5,866 bases of DNA from contig BNZF01000066.1 in assembly GCA_026000865.1 (NCBI GenBank), positions 1 to 5,866 of the forward strand, written 5' to 3'. The DNA comes from Clostridia bacterium (lineage in GTDB: Bacteria; Bacillota; Clostridia; Oscillospirales; Ruminococcaceae). The notes beneath the pieces are model-generated. The model was not told where the DNA came from. It did no database searches and saw nothing but the letters and a program-made list of their open reading frames with translations. The position numbers were made by a program, and so were the translations under genes. Positions 1 to 5,632 of the stretch are shown here, piece by piece. The number at the start of each line of letters is the position of its first letter. Positions within the stretch are counted from its first letter, which is position 1.

Positions 1-17
1 GGCATCAGCCGACACGA

Positions 18-50
18 TAACTATACACTTTCAACTATCAACTATCCATC
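18..50 (-). repeat. TAGTTGATAG-type repeat fragment
   Basis: Read on the minus strand, this A+T-rich tract is built of short GATAGTTGATAGTT / GTGTATAGTTA steps. Bases 18-38 are the exact reverse complement of 5222-5242, a 21-bp match to the leader of the last gene. It lies beyond the gap terminator and points left, so it is probably the edge of another composite leader repeat serving a minus-strand gene outside the window. No coding sequence is seen in 1-93. Confidence 0.6.
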
Positions 51-93
51 AAAGCACTCACAAGTGTACTCCTGTTCAAACTTATTGTCAACA

Positions 94-121
94 AAAAAAG
101 CAACCTTTCAGTTGCTTTTTT
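94..121 (-). terminator. Rho-independent terminator of gap, probably bidirectional
   Basis: An 11-bp perfect inverted repeat (AAAAAAGCAAC / GTTGCTTTTTT) flanks a 6-nt loop (105-110). The core GCAAC/GTTGC stem is followed by a T-run on either strand. It lies about 130 bases past the gap stop codon with no gene between, so it should end gap transcription. It could also stop plus-strand transcripts entering from the left. Confidence 0.85.
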
Positions 122-180
122 ATAAGCGATTTTTGACTTAATTGATTTGTTGGGCAGAATATTTTTATTCAGCCACATAT

Positions 181-278
181 ACAACAAATACTAGAAATTA
201 TGCTAATTGGATAGAGTATTTAACTTTTTTTGTAGACACAACAAATACTCAAAATTATGCTAATTCAGCGAAGTATTT
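181..278 (-). repeat. Direct repeat duplicating the 3' end of gap
   Basis: Bases 181-221 and 238-278 are direct repeats at a 57-bp offset, differing mainly at 193-194 and in a short block at 209-214. The right copy contains the last codons and stop of gap (KYFAELA then stop). The left copy, downstream on the minus strand, still reads KYSIQLA then stop in the corresponding frame. It looks like an old tandem duplication of the gene's tail. Nothing else is recognised between the terminator and the gap stop. Confidence 0.75.
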
Positions 279-1268
279 GATTGTTCTAACCATTTGTGAA
301 GTATAAGAATTTTCGTTATCATACCAAGAAACAACTTGAACTTGATATAGGTCATCGGAAACTTTTGTAACAAAAGTTTGAGTAGCATCAAAGAGTGAAC
401 CATAGCTAATTCCGATAACGTCAGAAGAGACGATTTCATCAGTGTTATAGCCGAAACTGTCAGAAGCGGCTGCTTTCATAGCGGCATTGATGCCGTCTTT
501 TGTTACATTTTCGCCTTTAACAACTGCTGTAAGAATTGTTGTTGAACCAGTTGGCACAGGAACACGTTGTGCAGAACCGATTAGTTTACCGCTGAGCTCA
601 GGAATTACAAGACCGATTGCTTTTGCAGCACCAGTTGAGTTAGGCACGATGTTAACTGCGGCAGCTCTTGCACGGCGTAAATCACCTTTTCTGTGAGGAC
701 CGTCAAGTACCATTTGGTCACCTGTATAAGCATGGATAGTAGACATAATACCGCTTTGGATTGGAGCATAATCATTGAGTGCTTTTGCCATAGGTGCTAA
801 GCAGTTTGTTGTGCAGGAAGCAGCGGAAATGATAGTATCACTAGCTTTAAGAATTTTTTCATTAACACTGTAAACAACTGTTGGGAGGTCATCGCCTGCG
901 GGAGCAGAGATAACAACTTTCTTTGCACCTGCATCAATGTGTGCTTGGGATTTTGCTTTTGAAACATAGAAGCCTGTACATTCTAAAACAACGTCAACAC
1001 CGAGTTCGCCCCAAGGTAATTCATTTGCTTTTGCTTGGGCATAGATTTTGATTGTTTTGCCGTCAACGACAATTGCACCGTCAGCCGCTTCAACGGTGTG
1101 ACCGTCATAACGACCTTGTGAGCTGTCATATTTTAAAAGATGTGCCAACATTTTAGGGTCTGTTAAATCGTTGATTGCAACGATTTCATAACCATCAGCC
1201 CCCCACATTTGTCTGAACGCCAAACGTCCAATTCTGCCGAAACCGTTAATTGCAACTTTTACTGCCAT
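255..1268 (-). CDS. gap: Glyceraldehyde-3-phosphate dehydrogenase, NAD-dependent, phosphorylating
   Basis: This 337-residue protein has the usual length for the family. It converts glyceraldehyde-3-phosphate, NAD+ and phosphate to 1,3-bisphosphoglycerate in cytoplasmic glycolysis and works as a tetramer. Visible motifs are the N-terminal Rossmann loop INGFGRIGR (residues 7-15), Asp34 in AIND at the end of the second beta strand (typical of NAD preference), the active site SCTTNC with nucleophile Cys152, His179 in [19 protein letters not shown] (190-201), and the C-terminal WYDNENSY (315-322). The ATG at 1268 is preceded by AGAGGAAA at a good distance and gives the canonical [12 protein letters not shown] start. 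It has its own strong promoter and terminator, so it is a single-gene transcript rather than part of a gap-pgk-tpi operon. The catalytic set is complete, so an inactive or NADP-specific paralogue is unlikely. Confidence 0.98.
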   Translation of the reverse strand: MAVKVAINGFGRIGRLAFRQMWGADGYEIVAINDLTDPKMLAHLLKYDSSQGRYDGHTVEAADGAIVVDGKTIKIYAQAKANELPWGELGVDVVLECTGFYVSKAKSQAHIDAGAKKVVISAPAGDDLPTVVYSVNEKILKASDTIISAASCTTNCLAPMAKALNDYAPIQSGIMSTIHAYTGDQMVLDGPHRKGDLRRARAAAVNIVPNSTGAAKAIGLVIPELSGKLIGSAQRVPVPTGSTTILTAVVKGENVTKDGINAAMKAAASDSFGYNTDEIVSSDVIGISYGSLFDATQTFVTKVSDDLYQVQVVSWYDNENSYTSQMVRTIKYFAELA

Positions 1269-1273
1269 AATTA

Positions 1274-1312
1274 TTTCCTCTTTCTAATTTATATTTGAGA
1301 GAAAAATCTCTC
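1274..1312 (-). promoter_or_regulatory. gap ribosome binding site and leader hairpin
   Basis: On the minus strand, AGAGGAAA (1274-1281) is the ribosome binding site, 5 bases before the gap ATG. Upstream, GAGAGA / TCTCTC (1297-1302 and 1307-1312) form a 6-bp perfect stem with a 4-base loop inside the roughly 70-base leader. It has no adjacent T-run as a terminator would, so it may be an mRNA-stabilising 5' hairpin. That role is inference. Confidence 0.6.
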
Positions 1313-1346
1313 TAAAAATTTTACCTTAAAATTATTTAACCCTAAA

Positions 1347-1375
1347 ATTATAATACCTTGTGAAATTATTGTCAA
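1347..1375 (-). promoter_or_regulatory. Consensus sigma-A promoter of gap
   Basis: On the minus strand, TTGACA (1370-1375) and TATAAT (1347-1352) are both perfect matches with exactly 17 bases between them. Transcription should start near 1340. Directly upstream of the -35 box lies an A-rich tract (1378-1400), the tail of the repeat cluster, which resembles an UP element. This fits a highly expressed glycolytic gene. Confidence 0.9.
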
Positions 1376-1377
1376 TA

Positions 1378-1510
1378 TTTTTTTTATTTTTATTTTGAGC
1401 ACTCGAAACTTTCCTCTGCGATTTTTAGCCAACGCACCCTTAAATTACCCTTGCTACTCTTTTAGTTTGAGTAATTTGCGACCACTATATTTTTTGTAAA
1501 ACCTCGCGAC
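1378..1510 (-). repeat. Decayed copies of the spacer-plus-unit leader repeat
   Basis: On the minus strand this stretch carries two degraded spacer-unit pairs, recognisable by GTCGC, TCAAACTAAAA, ATCGCAGAGG and CTCAAAATAAAAATAAAA remnants. The 26 bp nearest gap (1379-1404, minus strand) are identical to 3732-3757 on the plus strand, ahead of pheA. Copies nearest the gene are the most eroded. Confidence 0.6.
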
Positions 1511-1669
1511 TTTTTTTCTTTTTTTAGTTTGAGCCACAACGCTTGCCTTTGCGACTTTTAATCATTACACCTTAAAAAAACCTTTGCGACTTTTTTCTTT
1601 TTTTAGTTTGAGTCGCAACGCTTGCCTTTGCGACTTTTAATCATTACACCTTAAAAAAACCTTTGCGAC
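1511..1669 (-). repeat. Two near-identical tandem spacer-plus-unit repeats, about 79-bp period
   Basis: Each copy, read on the minus strand, has a 35-bp spacer module (1635-1669 and 1556-1590, identical to each other) followed by a hairpin unit with lengthened A-rich tail (1591-1634 and 1511-1555). The first hairpin has a perfect 7-bp stem, GTCGCAA / TTGCGAC. The second reads GTCGCAA / TTGTGGC and still pairs through two G-T wobbles. The loop is AGGCAAGCG in both. They point toward gap but lie upstream of its promoter, so the main gap transcript should not contain them. Confidence 0.85.
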
Positions 1670-1720
1670 TTTTTTCTCCTAATTAACTTGCAATCATTGA
1701 ACCTTTATAAAACTATCAAA

Positions 1721-1780
1721 ACGCGACAGTAAACTAATCACAAAATTAAGCATCTCGCGGACTGTGCCACACAGTGGCAC
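1721..1780 (-). repeat. Hairpin plus CGCGAGA/GATTAGTTTA module
   Basis: Bases 1764-1770 and 1774-1780 (GTGCCAC / GTGGCAC) form a perfect 7-bp stem with a 3-base loop. On the minus strand it is followed by CAGTCCGCGAGA, CTTAATT and GATTAGTTTAC and then a second CGCG. The same block occurs on the plus strand at 3411-3457, and its second half at 3524-3553. This is the upstream module of the composite leader repeat, here pointing toward gap. There is no T-run, so it is not a terminator. Confidence 0.65.
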
Positions 1781-1839
1781 TCCATAACTATAAATTATTA
1801 CCTGTTCACTGTTACCTACAACTATTACCTCTTTTTCTA

Positions 1840-1868
1840 TTGACAATTAGGAGTTTGTATATTAAAAT
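1840..1868 (+). promoter_or_regulatory. Probable sigma-A promoter of rarA
   Basis: TTGACA (1840-1845), a 17-base spacer and TAAAAT (1863-1868, one mismatch to TATAAT) predict a start near 1875. That leaves a leader of about 165 bases containing the 8-bp inverted repeat at 1919-1955 and one spacer-plus-unit repeat. Confidence 0.75.
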
Positions 1869-1918
1869 AATAAAGTTCGTGTATATATCTTGCCGTTTCA
1901 TAATAAAATACTGGTTGC

Positions 1919-1955
1919 AATGATTTACACCGAAGCTAGCAAAGGGCAAATCATT
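1919..1955 (+). repeat. Inverted repeat in the rarA leader
   Basis: AATGATTT (1919-1926) and AAATCATT (1948-1955) are perfect inverted repeats separated by 21 bases. They may form a weak stem in the rarA leader RNA or an operator-like dyad. The left arm overlaps a GGTTGCAA module related to 5173-5180, so part of it comes from the repeat family. Confidence 0.4.
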
Positions 1956-1967
1956 AAAGCTAAAAAA

Positions 1968-2038
1968 GTCGCAGTGGCTCCAAAAAGATGCAATGATTAA
2001 AAGTTGCAAAGGTGACTATTGCAGCTCAAAACAAAAAA
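1968..2038 (+). repeat. Spacer module plus one 36-bp hairpin unit before rarA
   Basis: A 35-bp spacer (1968-2002, GTCGCAGTGG at its head, TGATTAAAA at its tail) is followed by a 36-bp unit (2003-2038). The unit's stem is GTTGCAA / TTGCAGC around the loop AGGTGACTA. The third stem pair is T-A here but C-G in the perfect copies, a compensatory change. The unit ends one base before the rarA ATG and carries AAAGGTGA followed by an in-frame TTG at 2019. Confidence 0.8.
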
Positions 2039-2039
2039 A

Positions 2040-3299
2040 ATGTATAAATATACACCATTGGCGAATAAACTCCGACCGTCTGCACTTGAAGGTTTTGTTG
2101 GGCAGAAACATCTTGTCGGAGAGAACGCTGTTTTAAAAAAATTAATTGCACAGGATAATTTGCCCTCAATGCTTTTTTGGGGGCCACCTGGCGTTGGCAA
2201 AACTACTTTGGCGAAGATTATTGCAAATACTACTAATTCGGATTTTATAACTTTTTCTGCAACTGGTGGAAGTATCAAAACAATCAGAGAAATTATGTCA
2301 ACTGTTCAAGATAAAACTATTATATTTATTGATGAAATTCATCGTTTTAATAAAGCACAGCAAGACGCTTTTTTACCGTATGTTGAGGATGGCACAATAA
2401 CTCTAATTGGTGCGACAACTGAAAATCCATCTTTTGAAGTTAATTCCGCGTTACTTTCACGCTGTAAAGTCTTTTTGATGTATGCCTTAAAAAATGAGGA
2501 TATTGCTGAACTTTTATGTAATGCTGTTGATGTTTTTGAGAAAGAAAATGATTGTAAAATTGAAATTGAACAGAATCATATCAATTCAATTGCCAATTTT
2601 TGTAACGGAGATGCCCGTACTGCACTCAACACAATCGAAATAATCCTAAATAGCTGTGACGGTATTGTTGATGATAAATTGCTGGAACAATGTCTTGGAC
2701 GACGGATTAATCTCTATGATAAAACAGGTGAGGAGCATTATAATCTAATATCTGCTTTGCATAAATCAATGCGAAATTCTGATGTCCAAGCCAGTGTTTA
2801 TTGGTTAACAAGAATGCTCGATGGCGGTGAGGACCCTCTCTATATCGCAAGGAGGGTTGTGCGTTTTGCGAGCGAGGATATTGGTCTTGCCGAACCAAAT
2901 GCTTTAACACAATCTGTTGCGGCTTATCAAGCCTGCCACTTTATTGGCATGCCTGAGTGCGGAGTACATTTAACGCAGGCTGTTGTTTATTGTGCACTTG
3001 CTCCAAAATCTAATGCGTTATATGTCGCCTATAATAATGCCTTGGCGGATTCTAAAAATACTTTCGCTGAGCCTGTGCCTTTGCAAATTCGTAATGCTCC
3101 AACAAAACTTATGAAAGATTTAGATTATGGCAAAGGCTATAAATATGCCCATGATTTTGAGAATGCTGTAACCGATTTGCAATGTCTGCCCGACAGTTTA
3201 ATTGGTAATGTTTATTATAAACCGTCTAATCAAGGGCGTGAGGTCAAACTTGGTCAATGGCTTGATAGTATAGATAAAAAGAGAAAAATTGACAATTAA
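2040..3299 (+). CDS. rarA: Replication-associated recombination protein A (RarA/MgsA family AAA+ ATPase)
   Basis: The 419-residue protein belongs to the RarA/MgsA/WRNIP1 clamp-loader-like ATPases, cytoplasmic tetramers that act at stalled replication forks. Counting from the ATG at 2040: Walker [10 protein letters not shown] at 48-56, Walker [11 protein letters not shown] at 94-103, sensor 1 GATTENPSF at 124-132, the SALLSRC arginine finger (R141), sensor 2 GDARTALN (R193), then the family C-terminal oligomerisation region with [17 protein letters not shown] (268-284) and a normal end near [10 protein letters not shown] (399-408). The ATG start gives [13 protein letters not shown], matching the usual family N-terminus, but has no ribosome binding site close by. 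An in-frame TTG at 2019 does have one (AAAGGTGA at 2008-2015) and would add MQLKTKK from the repeat. I prefer 2040 for the conserved protein but cannot exclude 2019. Confidence 0.96.
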   Translation: MYKYTPLANKLRPSALEGFVGQKHLVGENAVLKKLIAQDNLPSMLFWGPPGVGKTTLAKIIANTTNSDFITFSATGGSIKTIREIMSTVQDKTIIFIDEIHRFNKAQQDAFLPYVEDGTITLIGATTENPSFEVNSALLSRCKVFLMYALKNEDIAELLCNAVDVFEKENDCKIEIEQNHINSIANFCNGDARTALNTIEIILNSCDGIVDDKLLEQCLGRRINLYDKTGEEHYNLISALHKSMRNSDVQASVYWLTRMLDGGEDPLYIARRVVRFASEDIGLAEPNALTQSVAAYQACHFIGMPECGVHLTQAVVYCALAPKSNALYVAYNNALADSKNTFAEPVPLQIRNAPTKLMKDLDYGKGYKYAHDFENAVTDLQCLPDSLIGNVYYKPSNQGREVKLGQWLDSIDKKRKIDN

Positions 3300-3346
3300 T
3301 GTGTCGTAACATGCCGATAGGCATTAGTGAATAGTTAATAGGTGAG

Positions 3347-3367
3347 TGTGAATGTTTCGCATTCACA
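3347..3367 (+). repeat. Small stem-loop after rarA
   Basis: TGTGAATG (3347-3354) and CATTCACA (3360-3367) form an 8-bp perfect stem with loop TTTCG. A weaker 5-bp hairpin (ATGCC / GGCAT) precedes it at 3311-3324. Neither has a T-run, so I do not call a terminator; they are members of the variable-hairpin class found inside TAGTTAATAG tracts. Confidence 0.55.
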
Positions 3368-3401
3368 AGTTGATAGTTATAAAGTGTGTAGTTTTGGTGG
3401 A

Positions 3402-3419
3402 CGCGGGTGACAGTCCGCG
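3402..3419 (+). repeat. Stem-loop at the head of a CGCGAGA module
   Basis: CGCGG (3402-3406) and CCGCG (3415-3419) pair across an 8-base loop. The right arm is part of CAGTCCGCGAGA, which is also found on the minus strand next to the hairpin at 1764-1780. The constant block is therefore preceded by different hairpins at the two sites. Confidence 0.5.
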
Positions 3420-3767
3420 AGACACTTAAATTTATGATTATTTTAATTCCGCGTTTTGGAGAGTTAAAAGTTTAAAAGTTTAATAGTGTAAAGTTGAAAG
3501 TTGTGGTGCTTCGGCTTAAGGTAGCGAGAGGCTTAATTGTATGATTAGTTTATTTAATAGTTCTATATCTGTATGCTTTACACTATCAACGGTGGGCTAT
3601 CCGACGCCATAACTTACACTATAACTATTAACTATTAACTCTCCGACATTGGTTGTAAATGGATTAAAATAAAAAAAGTTGTAGATGATTTTGGAAATAG
3701 AAAAGGGGCATAGGTTGCATAGGCAAATACGGAGTGCTCAAAATAAAAATAAAAAAAGGAGAAAAAA

Positions 3768-3946
3768 GTCGCAGTGGATTTTTAAAAGTGCAATGAATGA
3801 CAGTTGCAAAGGTAAGTGTTGCGGCTCAGACTAAAAAAGTCGCAAAGGCAAGCGTTGCGGCTCAGACTAAAAAAGTCGTAAAGGTAAGCGTTGCGGCTTA
3901 GACTAAAAAAATTGCAAAGGCAAGCGTTGCGGCTCAAAATAAAAAT
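3768..3946 (+). repeat. Spacer module plus four tandem 36-bp hairpin units abutting pheA
   Basis: A 35-bp spacer (3768-3802) leads into four units of exactly 36 bp: 3803-3838, 3839-3874, 3875-3910 and 3911-3946. Each has stem arms of type GTCGCAA / TTGCGGC around a 9-base loop beginning AGG, then a 13-base tail of type TCAGACTAAAAAA. Differences between units mostly keep pairing through G-T wobbles; only unit 4 loses its outermost pair. The fourth unit ends at 3946 and the pheA ATG begins at 3947 with no base between. Confidence 0.9.
3797..3901 (+). CDS. Possible 34-residue repeat-encoded peptide
   Basis: An ATG at 3797 opens a frame through the first three 36-bp units to a TAG at 3899-3901. 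The peptide is MTVAKVSVAAQTKK followed by VAKASVAAQTKK and VVKVSVAA, that is, about two and two-thirds copies of a basic 12-residue repeat. There is no clear ribosome binding site and no family that I recognise. It may be only a by-product of a 36-bp period that happens to be open, so I list it as a candidate leader peptide with low confidence. Confidence 0.2.
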   Translation: MTVAKVSVAAQTKKVAKASVAAQTKKVVKVSVAA

Positions 3947-5050
3947 ATGAATTTGAATGATTTAAGAAAAGAAATAGATAATGTTGATGAGGAAATAACA
4001 AAACTTTTTGTTAAGCGTATGGATTTGGCAAAAGGTGTGGCTGAATATAAAAAACAGCATAATTTACCTGTTATGCAGGGTAATCGAGAGCAAGAAGTTC
4101 TTGATAAAGTTGCACAGGCGAGCGGTGAAGAATTAGCTGACGGAGTTAGAGCGTTATTTATGAACATTATGGATATTTCAAAATGTTTGCAACAACGCGA
4201 AATCGTTTCTGATATTCCGAAATATGATGTTTTCTCGCCGAATGGTTCAGAAAAAATTGCTTGTCAGGGGCTTTCGGGTTCAAATTCTGAGAGAGCGGCA
4301 CGAAAAGTTTTTCAAAATAATGAAATTATATTTTATAAAGAATTTGAAGATGTCTTTGACTCTGTTGATAAAGGTGAGTGTAAATATGGTTTTCTCGCGA
4401 TTGATAATACCATAACAGGGTCAATCGGTTTGACTTATGAGCTTTTGAACAGCCGAGATTGCAAAGTTGTTGCAATGAGCGAAATCAAAATTGAACATAG
4501 ACTTTGTGCAAAAGAAAAATGTGAAATTAAATCTCTTAAAGCGGTTTATTCTCACCCGCAGGCACTATCACAATGCACGGATTTTTTGAAAAATAATGGG
4601 TTAAAGTGTATGGAATGGGGCAACACCGCGACTTCTGCTGAATATGTTGCGAACAGTAGTGATAATATCGCTTGTATTTGTTCCCTTGAAGCACAAGAGA
4701 AATATGGGCTTATTTGTCTTGATGAAAACATTGCGAATTTTTCCTGTAATCATACAAGATTTGTTTGCATAAGCAAAGAATTGCAGGTAAGCAAAACCGC
4801 CAATACCGTTTCAATTGTAATTGTTTTGCCACACAAACCAGGTTCACTCTATCGTTTAATGACAAAACTTTTCACAAATAATGTCAATATCACAAAGCTT
4901 GAAAGCCGACCTCTCGCAGATGGTTCTTTTAACTTTAAGTTTTATATTGACTTTGAAGGGAACATCAATAACCATTACACAATTGCTTTGCTAAATGAAA
5001 TTGAAAACCACGCGGAATATTATAAGTTTCTTGGCTGTTTTGCTGGATAG
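3947..5050 (+). CDS. pheA: Bifunctional chorismate mutase / prephenate dehydratase with ACT domain (P-protein)
   Basis: The 367-residue enzyme makes phenylpyruvate from chorismate via prephenate in phenylalanine synthesis, in the cytoplasm. Residues 1-85 are an AroQ-type chorismate mutase: Arg7, Arg24, Lys35, Arg47, Glu48, Ser78 and Gln82 align with E. coli R11, R28, K39, R51, E52, S84 and Q88, but E. coli D48 is replaced by Gln44. Residues about 102-280 are prephenate dehydratase, with GSNSERAA (111-118), AIDNTITGS (151-159, usually PIEN), YSHPQALSQC (201-210) and the essential NHTRF (268-272). Residues about 286-367 are an ACT domain with PGSLYR and ESRP (319-322), the phenylalanine-binding elements, so feedback inhibition is expected. 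The ATG directly follows a 36-bp repeat and has no ribosome binding site at normal distance. No other aromatic pathway gene is adjacent. Confidence 0.95.
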   Translation: MNLNDLRKEIDNVDEEITKLFVKRMDLAKGVAEYKKQHNLPVMQGNREQEVLDKVAQASGEELADGVRALFMNIMDISKCLQQREIVSDIPKYDVFSPNGSEKIACQGLSGSNSERAARKVFQNNEIIFYKEFEDVFDSVDKGECKYGFLAIDNTITGSIGLTYELLNSRDCKVVAMSEIKIEHRLCAKEKCEIKSLKAVYSHPQALSQCTDFLKNNGLKCMEWGNTATSAEYVANSSDNIACICSLEAQEKYGLICLDENIANFSCNHTRFVCISKELQVSKTANTVSIVIVLPHKPGSLYRLMTKLFTNNVNITKLESRPLADGSFNFKFYIDFEGNINNHYTIALLNEIENHAEYYKFLGCFAG

Positions 5051-5067
5051 CAGGTAGAATAGTTAAG

Positions 5068-5208
5068 AGTTAATAGTTATTGAGTGTCGCGAAGTAAATA
5101 CGGTTACGTGGGGAAAGTTTAACTTAATCGTTAGCTAACTTACGCGTTTTTAGAGGTCTATGAGAACACATTGGTTGCAAACCAGTAAAGCTAAAAAAGT
5201 TGCAAGGG
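5068..5208 (+). repeat. Long direct repeat, copy 1 (141 bp)
   Basis: This block is highly similar to 5272-5401 and longer by about 11 bases (an extra segment near 5108-5118). In order it holds AGTTAATAGTTATTGAGTG, TCGCGAAG, the perfect palindrome GTTAGCTAAC (5130-5139), ACGCGTTTTTAGAGGTC, the small stem TGGTT-GCA-AACCA (5172-5184), and AAAGCTAAAAAAG leading to GTTGCAAGGG. Related, more diverged versions occur before gap, rarA and pheA. Confidence 0.85.
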
Positions 5209-5255
5209 CGTCGGATAGTTTATAGTTGAAAGTGTATAGTTAATAGTTGTCCAGT

Positions 5256-5270
5256 TCGTCCTACGGACGA
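5256..5270 (+). repeat. Small stem-loop between the long direct repeats
   Basis: TCGTCC (5256-5261) and GGACGA (5265-5270) form a perfect 6-bp stem with a 3-base loop, flanked on both sides by TTAATAGTT steps. The adjoining 5222-5242 is the exact reverse complement of 18-38. There is no T-run and no evidence that it terminates pheA. Confidence 0.5.
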
Positions 5271-5271
5271 C

Positions 5272-5401
5272 AGTTAATAGTTATTGAGTGTCGCGAAGCA
5301 AACACGGTTACTTAACTTAATCGTTAGCTAACTTACGTGTTTTTAGAGGTCTATGAGAACACATTGGTTGCAAACCAGTAAAGCTAAAAAAGTCGCAAGG
5401 G
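5272..5401 (+). repeat. Long direct repeat, copy 2 (130 bp)
   Basis: Second copy of the 5068-5208 block, with the palindrome GTTAGCTAAC at 5323-5332 and TGGTT-GCA-AACCA at 5365-5377. It runs directly into the spacer module at 5392-5427 and the first 36-bp unit, which shows that the long block and the hairpin array belong to one composite arrangement. Confidence 0.85.
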
Positions 5402-5632
5402 TTTATAATAAGGCGTAACGACTAGACATTGCAGAGGCAAGCGTTGCAGCTCAAAATAAAAAATAAATTAAACAAAAAAAAGTCGCAGGGGTTTCTAAAA
5501 GTTGCAATTGTTAAAAGTCGCAAAGGTGACTATTGCGACTCAAAATAAAAAAGTCGCAAAGGTGACTATTGCGGCTCAAAAATAAAAAATAAAAAAGTTG
5601 CAGAGGCAAGCGTTGTGGCTCAAAGGGAAAAA
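5392..5632 (+). repeat. Hairpin-unit array upstream of the terminal membrane protein gene
   Basis: Two spacer modules (5392-5427 and 5482-5516) and four hairpin units: 5428-5463, 5517-5552, 5553-5596 (tail extended to 44 bp) and 5597-5632. The unit at 5517 has a perfect stem, GTCGCAA / TTGCGAC, with loop AGGTGACTA; the unit at 5553 has the same loop with TTGCGGC; the units at 5428 and 5597 have the AGGCAAGCG loop. Both loop types are therefore mixed within one array. No promoter or gene is recognised in 5051-5632. Confidence 0.85.

Larger units (their letters stand above)
3300..3767 (+). repeat. Repeat mosaic between rarA and pheA, no gene seen
   Basis: No convincing coding sequence or promoter is seen. 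It is a patchwork of TAGTTAATAG-type steps, small hairpins (3311-3324, 3347-3367, 3402-3419), two GCGAGA...CTTAA...GATTA blocks (3417-3457 and 3524-3553), a segment near 3565-3640 in the opposite orientation (3597-3608 is the reverse complement of 5207-5218), a CATTGGTTG block at 3646-3654, and the A-rich tract 3732-3757 shared exactly with the gap leader. Confidence 0.6.

Noticed and set aside
146..159. 14-bp match to 2094-2107 inside rarA
   Set aside because: The rarA copy encodes the conserved FVGQ motif; one short isolated match in such sequence is best taken as chance.
487..696. Open frame on the plus strand inside gap
   Set aside because: Antisense shadow of a fully conserved GAPDH gene, with no ribosome binding site or recognisable protein.
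1812..2009. Minus-strand open frame of 65 codons in the gap-rarA region
   Set aside because: It crosses the rarA promoter and repeat modules, has no recognisable protein features, and is explained by A+T-rich repeat sequence.
1993..2136. Overlapping open frame from ATG 1993 into rarA
   Set aside because: It runs out of frame through conserved rarA codons, has no family resemblance and no binding site.
3289..3294. TTGACA at the end of rarA as a pheA promoter
   Set aside because: No acceptable -10 box occurs 16-18 bases downstream, and the match lies over the rarA stop region; the pheA promoter remains unidentified.
3311..3367. rarA terminator
   Set aside because: The hairpins at 3311-3324 and 3347-3367 have no following T-run, and belong to the hairpin class seen elsewhere away from gene ends.
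3803..3946. 36-bp tandem repeats as a CRISPR array
   Set aside because: Units abut directly with no variable spacers, they differ from one another, and no cas gene is near; similar units are scattered at gene starts.
5172..5184. TGGTTGCAAACCA as part of a tRNA or T-box leader
   Set aside because: No cloverleaf, T-box bulge sequence or terminator-antiterminator pair is seen; it is simply a short stem within the direct repeat.
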